Below are positions 54,800-64,000 of a stretch of DNA of 64,000 nucleotides, in pieces (the stretch's first letter is position 1; every line of letters starts with the position of its first letter). The stretch is from NCBI GenBank assembly GCA_018340375.1, contig JAFFJZ010000017.1:6996001-7060000 (forward strand). The letters are read 5' to 3'. Under the pieces are notes generated by a model, which had not been told where the DNA came from, searched no databases, and saw only the letters and a program-made list of their open reading frames with translations. The DNA is from Gonatopus flavifemur (lineage: Eukaryota > Arthropoda > Insecta > Hymenoptera > Dryinidae). Both the position numbers and the translations under genes were made by a program.

Positions 54800-57700
54800 T
54801 AATAACCACTATTTTCAAATCAGTTTATGTGTATTTATTTGAAATCAATAATTACACACATATGATGCAACAATGAAGCGATTTCAAGAGTGCCAAAGCG
54901 TTTGCTAAGAATAAAAAAAAATGAATCATTTCACATTCCTGTAGACTCGTGTGGAGTTAGGACATCCATTCAGCTAGCAACACGTGCAACAACGACTTGT
55001 AAATCTTTGTAAGATCAAGAGATATTTGCTGTGGTGCATGTTACCCCGTGGTGTAAGTGTCCCCTATATATACACACCGCACGAAACGGAAATCATTTTT
55101 TAACCACCGGATTTCAAATGGTTCGCAATCACTTTTACTTTCAAGCACACCGCTTGAAGCGTACGAAAGCGGACAAAAACAGGGTCGTTTTGACGCTACT
55201 GTATTACGCATGTCTAAAAAATTCACCGCATCTTTTTGCGGTTTCATACTGGAAATCATAATATTCCTCAATGAAAACATTTGCATCATGGATTTTTGTT
55301 TTTATTCACATCCGTAGCCCGGCAAATAATAGCATGAATGAGATAATTATTATTATTATTCCATTGAAAAACAAATGCAGATTTTTAATCATACCATCGG
55401 ATTAAACCTTTTCGTTCATCGCGGAATGATTTTCAGAACCAAGATGAACAAGTAAAAATCTTACAATTTGAAATGATAATCCTGAACATGTGCAGCATGA
55501 AAATGAAAAAGAAATGATGCTTTAGAGGTAGCTTCGGAGAAATTAAAAGTTTATGAAACAAGTATATTTTTAAATATTTAGATATCTCGTATTACCTTCA
55601 AATAAACATATCTTCGAATAAAATATGAATTGTCATAAATTTGCATTTGGATATTGAACCGATGGAAATCTTTGATCTTTTAGTATCATTTTGTAACTTG
55701 TACGGATTTCTAGTTTGACTTTTGGATACTTTTATTATATTTTATAGTTTATGGATCGGATATAAAACTGAACCTTCGGATATATGGAATTTAAATTTGA
55801 TGGTACGAAGCATGCTTCAGTTTCTTTAAGATGCTTACGGTGTTTTGTAAATCAGTAATTCATAGATAAACGTTGACACTGTATTTATGAGAACATGAAT
55901 TTCGTGTGAGATGATTTCATATTTGAATCACTTTGGAAAATTTATTATTGCTCCAAGAATGTTACTGATTCATGTTTGTGTATAAGAAAAACTTCAACTG
56001 GATGTGCATCATCCGTTGAAAAGATCAAATACATTTTTCTGAAGATTATGTCCGTATAATATATTCTTGAGATTTATAACATTCGGAACTCCCATTCACG
56101 ATACTTTTTTGATATCCAACAAAATTTCAAAGGAAATTCTCAAGGAACGAACACAGACTTCTGAAAGAACAAGCATACAGATAAGTATAATGCGCAGAAT
56201 CTGATTTCGCGGTTTGACGTATCTTCCTTATGTTTATGTTTACACTTATACGAATTTAGGCTCCATTTTTTCACGATTCAACACCTGAATGATGTTCGAA
56301 ATTGAGACATGAATATTCTACGTATCGTGCAAGAAATTTTTATCGAAGAATTTCAATATTTCACTGGAAATCATCAACCACCTGAGTGAACATTTTCAAA
56401 ATTATCTATAATTCGGTATAGTTCGGGGAGTAAATTGGACTGAAAATCCCAGTATGTTCGCAGAAATTGAAATTTTGCATTAAAAAAATCCGTAAAATTT
56501 GAGGGAACGAAGTGAAATTGATTGTCCGGTTTCAAGGCCCAATCGATTTCAGGTTCTTTTCACATTGTTGTAGAGCTGGATCACAATTGTGGTTTCCTTA
56601 TAACATTTTCGAATTTTGCACATTTCACATGCTTGTAATGTATGTAAATTTCATATTAAATATGAAATTCATATACATTGCGCCTGCATTGAAAGTAAAA
56701 AATTAAAACATGTTATAAAGTTATGGGAAAAAAAATTGTGTTTGAAATCAGAAAAATTCTGTATTTCATGCAAATATTAGGTTCCTTATTTAATACATTT
56801 TTTCAATAGTAAAATTGCTCTCTGAATATGTGGCTGAAACTAAAAACCTACGGCTCCTGCTCAGTATACATAACTGCTTATAAAAATATTCTATCAACTA
56901 TTGAGGCAAGTACAAAGCTACTCAATCAATTCTAAGATGGAAGTTCCGCTTTTATTTTTATATGTTTCTTAAATCATATTTAATGTTCATGCAACTCATT
57001 TTGAATCAATAATCATGTTAAAGGCAAGTCAATCTTACAAAGCTCTTAAACACATGCTTATATTCACCACGTTTTCCAAGTTCCTCAAACATGTAAAGAA
57101 TACATTGTCCTACATATATTCTCATTCGATTGGTAAAATTGTCTATACTTGAAAAATTATCACGATAAAGTTATAATTAAAGCGGAAGACCAAGGGTCTG
57201 TTTATTAATAACTTAGTAATGATGTTGAAGGAATAACTAATCGTCGTAAAGTTCAAAGAACTTCATATATATATACATACACTTTATATACATGCATCAT
57301 TTCCAATGAAGCCGAGAGTTTGAACATATTTTGAGAAGTCTCCTTTCTTGTCTCATCTTAGCATATGATAACATTCATAAGAAAATAATCCTTATTACAA
57401 GTAGGTATGTAAATTTTCAGTTGATCTTTGTTCAGGGTTGTGACTGTTTAGTATTGTTTTATAATTGTTAAACATGCACTCTATCCAATAAATATAATTC
57501 GTAGAGCCTTCCAATGTATCTGTAGAGGCACATGTGATTCGAGGAAATTCTGTTGGTCACTAAAAATATCTTGAAACTCGTATTCATAGAGGTTTGAACT
57601 TCAATTCATCCATTTTCTTCCACTATATTCTCGAAAGTAGGAATTCGATTTTGACATGAATGACTTTGTGTTACTAAAAAAAGAACCTAAATATAACAAT

Positions 57701-58370
57701 AACTAGTTCACGAGTTTTGGAAAACATATTTTTATTAATTTACACAAAAAATATTTATACACTGAAATAACCGCACAATGAATCATGAACAAGAGAAGGC
57801 ACTTTGTCATAAGAAACATCCTTTCATCACCACTTCTCATGTGCAAATGAATTTTCCCTGAAAATATTGCAAAATCCACTTCACACTTGAGGTATCGCAT
57901 CCGAGAACCAGCCTAACCTCTCACATATAGAATTCGATCCTCTCACATTATACACATGCACATGAACTCACCATGTAGAGAATGGAGCAGGTGTGATTCA
58001 AGATGACAACGACGTAGTTCTGCAAGTCAGTCAGTCCTTTATTCCCGTTTATTAATTTTTAATATACACTGAAGAGACAGCTGGCACTGAACTCCGCGAT
58101 CTTCAAACTTATGTTTTCACTGTCAGACTCCAAAGTATAAATCGAAAGAGAGGGGACTGTGAAGAAGAAAATGCCGGTACGCATAGAGTACAACAATAAT
58201 TCTCTTTTCACAATGGAACAACTCGATTTTCTTGTGTGTTTTATTTTAGAGGCCGATTTTTTTTTCACTCGATACAAAATTGTTTTGTCTTGATATCACA
58301 ATTACGAAAAAAAAGTAATAATAATAACAACGTGGAGGGTAATTCAAATATCCATGAAGAACGATGATGA
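54800..58370. other. Unassigned AT-rich stretch
   Basis: I see no recognisable gene, element or long repeat across 3.5 kb. A (TA)n-like tract lies near 57268. This is the longest repeat-poor stretch of the window together with 39.4-42.5 kb. Confidence 0.4.
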
Positions 58371-58439
58371 AAATTAAAGTATGTTCATGTTTGCACGTAA
58401 AAATAAATATGAACGAGAAACAGTGGGAGAGAATATACA

Positions 58440-58839
58440 CACGATGGACAGAGAGTACCGTCGTGAACGAAGGAACGAAGGCAGTATGGCGACCACACGC
58501 CCGGCACAGCTTTCCAGCCTGTTTGCTAGTGCGCTAGTCTCGTCTTCTCATTTTCTTTCCTTTCCTCTCTTGTCGTCACGTCTCTTTTTCTCATTCAGCT
58601 CGGTCCCCACCCTTCCATCCTTTCTCTCACTCCTACGATTATTCAGTAACGGAATTAGTGTTGGATTTACAGAGGGGGCCTTGCACTCTTTCATTCAATC
58701 AAAATTTTACCGGCGAGGAATTCTTTTTTAATATTTATCTCTAATCGTTGATCGTGATACATCTCTTTGATATGGAAATTCATGCCGATTGGTAGTCGAT
58801 TGGTGTGGGTTTGTGAATGAGACAGCGATAAATCGTGAG
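58440..58839 (+). promoter_or_regulatory. Possible promoter / non-coding first exon ending in a strong 5' splice site
   Basis: The local base composition is GC- and CT-richer than the flanks (58480-58660), with TTATTCAGTAACG near 58640 that could act as an initiator. The stretch ends at GTGAG|GTAAGTATC (junction after 58839), a near-consensus donor site. An overlapping open frame (58381-58731) shows no known domain. This could be a host gene's leader exon with its coding part outside the window; the evidence is compositional only. Confidence 0.3.
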
Positions 58840-59084
58840 GTAAGTATCAGAATTGATAGAGGAATGTGTTTTGAAGAAATATTCTTACAGCTAATCTTGA
58901 AGTATGAATGAAGAATAATAATGATTGTAAGAGTGAATGAATGTAAGGGGTAAGTTATTCCATCAACATTTTTCTTGTATTATCTGTAAATAAATTTTCA
59001 ATGAATAATGTTTTTATTTTTAGGTTCGAACTGTTGAGTGAATTCATCGATCACGATCGTTGTTTCTTTTATGATTTGAGATTA

Positions 59085-59506
59085 CAGTAGAACCTCGATT
59101 ATCCGAGCTCCGATCAACCGACGCTCCGCGTTATCCGAGGACTGGACCGCTTCGGATTAACCGAGCTGGATCCTCGGATAATACGAATCATCAAATAAAT
59201 CATAAATAATAAAATCACTGATTTTTTAAAATCAAAAAAATTTGTAGCAATGCATGTTTGTACAAATGATGTACCAAAAATTAGGACATATTCATTTTCT
59301 TTTCACATTCATATTTTAATGTTATGAAGATTATAAAAATATAAATATATCAGGAATATGTTGAATAATATTTATGTAATATATTCAAACTGCGCAATGA
59401 AGAGTTCAAACACTTGAGGGATTAAAATTTCTCAAAAAATATATATTTCCTGTATTATCCGAGGTAAGCTCTCCCCACATTACCTCGGATAATCGAGGTT
59501 CTACTG
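59085..59506. mobile_element. 422 bp pogo/Tigger-like MITE
   Basis: The ends are CAGTAGAACCTCGATTATCC and its inverted partner at the right, with CGGATAA words inside. TA precedes the left end; the right flank has changed to CAGTA. CAGTAGAACCTCG-type termini are typical of pogo/Tigger-group elements by recall. No transposase is present. Confidence 0.75.
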
Positions 59507-59509
59507 CAG

Positions 59510-60340
59510 TACACGTACTTTATATTGTTCCAACAGATATGTGTATTTCTTACAAACATTTTTTTCGTCTCGTTATTCCAAGTTATGTTGTGATATAAAA
59601 TGGTCATGTTAGGCGAGATTGCGTGTGAATCTAATTCATCATTAGTCATCGCCTAAAAAAAATGTATGAAATGATATAAAATATCGAATGCGGATAACGG
59701 CCATCAAACTACCGAGGAATAGTAAAAGTAAATGAGTACTCATGTGATTTTTATACGCTGAACTGTTATAACTTTCAACATCTGATGTTTTATCACGTAA
59801 TTTAATAGAATTGATAATAAAATTATTGAAAAATTTCTTGTATTGACCCTAGTAACACAAGACGTTCATCAAACTTCATTCAAATATTTTGCGTACATTA
59901 ATTTCACTTGGATATACATATTATTATACTTTTATGCGAAAGTACTGTAAACATGTATGAGCGGTTATACCTCTGCCCCTCTATCCCTGTTATATTCCCT
60001 AATGTTTGATAATGCACCCGTAGCTCCCACATTCCACCTAATGTCTCCCAAAGTACCCGTATCAACCATCAATATTATTAAACATTCTTACGTGCAGTTT
60101 ATGGTAGAAATGATTGGATTTGGAAGGAAAATTAATAAAATGAATAAATCTGACAATCTTACACAGTCAATGTACTTCAGAGATATTCTCAGAACATTCA
60201 GAAAACCTCTACGACATTCATTAGAAGTTTGGAACAACCCTTCAAATGAGAAACATGATTTCGATTCTATAATTGTGAAAATGTTATGTACGCCGAAACA
60301 TATCTAAACGTGAAGACAGTTTCGAACCTGAGACATCCCA
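59510..60340. other. Unassigned stretch
   Basis: I see no recognised gene or repeat. An open frame at 59957-60307 lacks motifs. Confidence 0.35.
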
Positions 60341-60349
60341 AACAGACAC

Positions 60350-60530
60350 AAAGATATCTTTTAGAATTCTTAAAGATATCTTCCAAACGTACAAGAAGTC
60401 TTGAAGAATTTCCTAAAAGATATCTTCCAAGAGCACGTGAAGTCTTGAAGAATTTTCTAAAAGATATCTTCCAAAAGTACAAGAAGGCTTGAAGAATTTT
60501 CTGAAAGATACCTTTTCGTATTCGAAAAGA
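60350..60530 (+). repeat. 44 bp tandem repeat with GATATCTTCC
   Basis: GATATCTTCCAAACGTACAA, GATATCTTCCAAGAGCACGT and GATATCTTCCAAAAGTACAA start near 60375, 60419 and 60463. Each is followed by GAAG(T/G)CTTGAAGAATTT. Partial units flank the three complete ones. The related word AGATATCTT also marks 38.8-39.3 kb. Confidence 0.75.
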
Positions 60531-60724
60531 TATCTTATGCAACATGAATAGATTTCTGACATCTTCTTGATATATTTGAAAGGGATAGATGTAACTTTGT
60601 GTGACAGGATGTCAAAGATGAAATGACTGCTGTTCGATATATCGATGTTTTCAAATAACTTGAGATGGAAAACTTCTTAAGTTCAATTCATATTTGTTTA
60701 GTTGCAATCAACAGTCACATAGAA

Positions 60725-61205
60725 CGAACGGAAACTTTTTTCTCCACACTAGGGATAAATTTTTTCCACAGTTGTTGTCCACCAATTGGGACGAAACTCG
60801 TATGGAACTACTATAGGATTGTAAATAGAACGTGTTTTGAGTTTCATTGCAATCGGATAACCAGAAACGCAAATACGGGCGATTGCAAAAATACAATTTG
60901 CGATAACATGTTTCCTTTCTCCTCCCCGTTTTTTCGGAAGGATCAGGTTGGAACTTCTACGGAACCACTATTGAAACGGCATACGACTGAGGTAGGAATT
61001 CCAGAACGATCGGATGACATGCTTTCAAAATATCGTCAAATGATGCGGATCGCAAGAAGAAATTTTCCATATTTTTCCACCGATTAGGATGAAATTCATG
61101 TGGGAACGCTATCGGATCACAACTAGAACGTGGTATAAATTTCATCGCAATCGGATAATAAGGAGCGAAGATAGACGAGATCGCAAAATCACAATTTTTC
61201 AAACA
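60725..61205 (+). repeat. Degenerate units with CGATTGCAATGAAA (inverse of 39.1 kb)
   Basis: Three diverged units contain GATTAGGATGAAATTCATGT-like, GATCACAACTAGAACGTGGT-like and TTTCATCGCAATCGGATAAT-like segments and end in GCGATTGCAAAAATAC or GATCGCAAAATCACAATT. A single reverse-complement unit is at 39060-39180. Confidence 0.6.
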
Positions 61206-61206
61206 A

Positions 61207-61500
61207 CACAGTAAAAAATTTTTCGTCAAATTCAACACACAAGCGAATGTTAACCATTTTTCTTCACACTCAATGTGTGTTGATTCCAGAGTGACACTTA
61301 TAAAGTGTTAATTTGAACTCGAATAACATTTTAATGTGTTGAAAATGAATCGATCGAACAGCATTTGATCAGTGTGTTAAATGAACACACAAAAGTGTTA
61401 AATATCCAACACTTGAATTTTAACACGTAATTAAATATTCAACACTTGAATTTTGACACGTACTTCTTTTTTACACAATGACGGAATTTTTTTTACCGTG
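61207..61500. mobile_element. 294 bp MITE saturated with GTGTTAA / AACACTTGAA
   Basis: Left CACAGTAAAAAATTTTTCGT and right (reverse complement) CACGGTAAAAAAAATTCCGT are the ends. CAACACTTGAATTTT(A/G)ACAC and GTGTTAAAT words fill the interior. It shares the CAC-N-G-AAAAA end style with 5336, 35592, 36747 and 37637. Confidence 0.7.
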
Positions 61501-61666
61501 AATGTTCCGCAATATTTTCAAAACGCGTTATCGCATCGATACCAAAATCAATACCCAAACAGCACCGAAATTTCTCAAAACGTTTCAAAAGCGTGTCCAA
61601 AGTCCCATCCCAAACAGCACCGGAAGTTCTCAAGACGTTTTAAAAATGTGTTCAAAGTCCCACAGA

Positions 61667-62174
61667 TGTTGGTTTCCAAAAGCACATTTTCCAAACGTCT
61701 TAGGAACATTCATTCAATGTGTTGGGGAGCACGTTTTGGGATCATTGTTTACACATGCTATGGCACGTTTTCAGAACGTTTTCGAGACGTTATATGAAAA
61801 CCAAGTATTTTATCTCTAACCTATACAAATGTATATTTATAGCTTTACTATGGAAAAAAGTACCAAACAACCATAAAAATATATTTTGTATTGAATATTT
61901 GGAAAGATTCCATTCCAGAAGTTCAAAACTATTGCCAGAATGTAAGTTATCAAGAATTAAGTCAATATATTCAGATTCACATAACCTCAAAATTGACGCG
62001 AAACAAAATTTCACTATCTGCATTGTATTAGAAAGATGCAAATGTAATTTATCAATTCTATCGATACAGGCTCCACCGCAGTTCATTTGTATCTCCTCGA
62101 AATGGAGAATATTGAAAGATTTGGCACAAGTTTGATCTTTAACAAATTCTCATTTAACATGTTTCATAAACGTT
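61667..62174 (+). repeat. Local duplication, copy 1
   Basis: GATGTTGGTTTCCAAAAGCA through ACATGTTTCATAAAC matches 62942-63878 once the insertion at 63070-63498 is removed. In both copies a plus-strand frame of about 113 codons is open (ISN-YKCIFI-LLWKKVPNNHK). Differences between copies are mostly non-synonymous, so I read the frame as chance rather than a conserved protein. Confidence 0.75.
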
Positions 62175-62227
62175 CCATAGAAACCTAAATAAGACTATAC
62201 CGGACATTTGTACATCCCTGGAATGTC

Positions 62228-62835
62228 CCCGAAGAGAACATGAAGCTTCAGCGAACGTTCAGATTAAATCTGTATAGATCGGATCGAAGGTTCATGAATG
62301 CTAACTTTTAGATTCACAAACGTTTGTTAAAAGTACTACGAACGTTGAAATGTCCACCTTAAAATACTTTCAGGAAACATAGATGGAACGTTCATTGAAG
62401 GTTCATCGAAGGTTTGAGGAAGCTTTACAAAAATATCTATACAGTAGACTCTCGATTCAAGCACCATCCGTGTCCTTATTCTACTTGGGATGCAATCTCA
62501 TGTGAGAGAAAGACAAAGATGGTGCTTAAATCGAGAGTCTACTGTACTTAGATTAATTTATAATCATTTATGTTTATTAATTAATTTATTTTTCATATAA
62601 ATTAATCAAAATTAATATAAGTCTAGATTTTTTTGTGAAGCTTCGTCAAATCTTCGATGAACCTTCAGCGAACGTTCCATTTAGGTTTCCTGAACGTATT
62701 TCGAGGCGGACATTTCACTGTCCGTAGAACCTTTGTCAAGCGTTTGTGAATCTAAAAGTTAGCTCTAATGAATCTTCGGCCTGATCTATACACATCTGAT
62801 CTGAACGTTCGCTGAAGCTCCATGTTCTCTTCGGG
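62228..62835. mobile_element. CCCGAAGAGAAC MITE, copy 2, with a nested MITE
   Basis: The same terminal and internal sequence as copy 1 at 19801. It is longer because a 103 bp element sits at its centre. The arm CAGCGAACGTTCAGATTAAA is near-identical in both copies. Confidence 0.85.
62442..62544. mobile_element. 103 bp nested pogo-type MITE, TA-flanked
   Basis: CAGTAGACTCTCGATTCAAG and (reverse complement) CAGTAGACTCTCGATTTAAG are the ends, and TA flanks both sides. The copy at 19801 shows the unoccupied sequence (AAATATCTGGACTTAGAT against AAATATCTA and CTTAGAT here). Confidence 0.85.
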
Positions 62836-62941
62836 TCTATGCGACATTTTTAAAACGTCCTGGAACATTTTTTGAACGTTCTTCTTGTGACCAAGTACGT
62901 TTTCTGAACATCCGAAGAACGTCTTAGTGCCGTCTGGGATA

Positions 62942-63878
62942 CATGTTGGTTTTCAAAAGTACGTTTTCCACACTTCTCAGGAACATTCATTCAATGTGTT
63001 GGGGCACACGTTTTGGAGACATTGTTGACACATGCTATGGTACGTTTTCAGAACGTTCTCGAGACGTTAAGGGGCGTCCATCAATTACGTGTGGCATTTT
63101 TGGGAATTTTTTGACTCCCCTCCACCCCTCCTGGTAAGATTTCGTAAGATTTTCTGCAACTCTCACCCCTCCCCTAATCTCACGTAAGATTTTTCGAAAT
63201 TTGAGTTTTGGGTGTACATGCGTTGGATTATTAAAAAGAATTGAAAACACAATTCGTTCTATTACTCTTATTTAACACTAGCAAAGACTGGTATTTGAGA
63301 ATATCACCGTAATTTACAATCACAGTGATGGAATTGAATTTTTTTAAATAATTCTACGCAATTTTACACCGTTTTCTGCGAGAAAAAAATCACGTGATAT
63401 TTGCCAAGACCCTCCTCTCCCCCGAGTGAGATTTGGAAAGATCTAGCTTGATCCCTTCCCTCCCCTTGAACACCTCACGTAATTAATGGACGCTCCCTTA
63501 TATGAAAACCAAGTATTTTATCTCTAACCGATACAAATGTATATTTATAGTTTTACTATGGAAAAAAGTACCAAACAACCATAAAAATATGGTTGGTATT
63601 GAATATTTGGAAAGATTCCATTCCAGAAATTCAAAACTATTGCCAGAATGTAAATCACCAAGAATTGAGTCAATATATCAAGATTCACATAACCTCAAAA
63701 TTGGCGCGAAACAAAATTTCCCTAGATGCAATGTATTAAAGAGATGCAAATGTAATTCATCAAATCTATCGATACAAGCTTCACCGCAGTTCATTTGCAT
63801 CTCCTCGAAATGTAGAATATTAAAAGATTTGGCACAAGTTTGATCATTAACAAATTCTCATTTTACATGTTTCATAAA
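62942..63878 (+). repeat. Local duplication, copy 2 (interrupted)
   Basis: CATGTTGGTTTTCAAAAGTA through ACATGTTTCATAAAC parallels copy 1. It is split by one MITE and directly followed by another, at the CATAAA boundary. Confidence 0.75.
63070..63498. mobile_element. 429 bp MITE with AGGGGCGTCCATCAATTACG ends
   Basis: AGGGGCGTCCATCAATTACG and (reverse complement) AGGGAGCGTCCATTAATTAC are the ends. Copy 1 of the duplication has GACGTTATATG at this place, so the element duplicated TA (or TTA; the two readings cannot be told apart). The inside carries short pyrimidine-rich blocks (ACCCCTCCTGG, CCTCCTCTCCC) but no gene. Confidence 0.85.
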
Positions 63879-64000
63879 CCCGAAGAGAGCATGAAGCTTC
63901 AGCGAACGTTCAAATTAGATCTGCATAGATCGGGTCGAAGGTTCATGAAAGCTAATTTTTAGATTCAAAAACGTTTAACAAAGGTTCTACGAACGTTGAA
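63879..64000. mobile_element. CCCGAAGAG MITE, copy 3, cut by the window end
   Basis: CCCGAAGAGAGCATGAAGCT followed by TCAGCGAACGTTCAAATTAG and ACGTTTAACAAAGGTTC matches copies 1 and 2. Only the left arm is inside the window. Confidence 0.8.

Noticed and set aside
58381..58731. 116-codon frame as a host protein
   Set aside because: It starts in AT-rich leader-like DNA and its Ser/Leu/Phe-rich part is a translated CT-rich tract; no domain was found.
61788..63843. Open frame of about 113 codons conserved in the two duplicated copies
   Set aside because: Differences between copies are mostly amino-acid changing and the frame has no recognised domain; conservation follows from recent duplication.

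Overview
The window looks like TE-packed, AT-rich DNA from an animal, most likely an insect. The reasons are GT-AG introns, a long RTE-type LINE, a Crypton-like tyrosine recombinase element, hAT-, piggyBac- and Tc1/mariner/pogo-type repeats with diagnostic target-site duplications (TSDs), and no bacterial gene organisation. I lean towards a hymenopteran or another TE-rich insect, but the sequence alone does not settle the species. I see no convincing host protein-coding gene. Almost every recognisable reading frame belongs to a transposable element, and all but one short fragment are visibly broken.

Layout. 0-3.1 kb: small inverted-repeat (MITE-like) elements and a 1.8 kb TA-flanked element with a nested 285 bp palindrome. 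3.9-9.9 kb: remains of a two-gene DNA transposon, with a spliced accessory protein followed by a C2H2-finger transposase that resembles the CACTA/EnSpm-like proteins of arthropods. Its intron has collected further MITEs. 10-15.4 kb: a tRNA-derived SINE-like piece, a 1.07 kb long inverted repeat, a tRNA-like sequence and short tandem repeats. 15.46-18.09 kb: a 5'-truncated RTE-clade LINE with two nonsense codons. 18.36-20.3 kb: three adjoining MITE-type elements, one built of a 10-bp AGATCTGATC-like word. 21.8-24.6 kb: two copies of a 145 bp palindromic MITE and degenerate CGCCATATTG repeats. 25.2-27.3 kb: a Crypton-like element with three frameshifts. 27.7-32.5 kb: a palindromic element split by other repeats, including a 1.6 kb palindrome. 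32.5-35.2 kb: a second, truncated Crypton-like copy on the minus strand, itself split by a 1.6 kb hAT element with a perfect 8-bp TSD.

35.2-46.5 kb is mostly unassigned AT-rich DNA with word-repeat MITEs and a 959 bp TTAA-flanked piggyBac-type element. 46.5-54.8 kb is the most striking part: a long palindrome whose left arm is split by a 5.83 kb Foldback/MULE-like element. That element has a 9-bp TSD, arms of more than 2 kb made of 289 bp tandem units, and a central open frame for the C-terminal half of a ubiquitin-specific protease domain. The intact opposite arm of the host palindrome supplies the empty site. 55-61 kb is largely unassigned apart from a possible promoter or first exon near 58.8 kb and a pogo/Tigger-like MITE. 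61.2-64 kb holds a local duplication and nested MITEs, again with paralogous empty sites.

The genes do not form a host pathway. They are the recombination machinery of several unrelated mobile elements plus the non-autonomous elements that depend on such machinery. The long inverted repeats could in principle fold into double-stranded RNA if transcribed, which is inference only.
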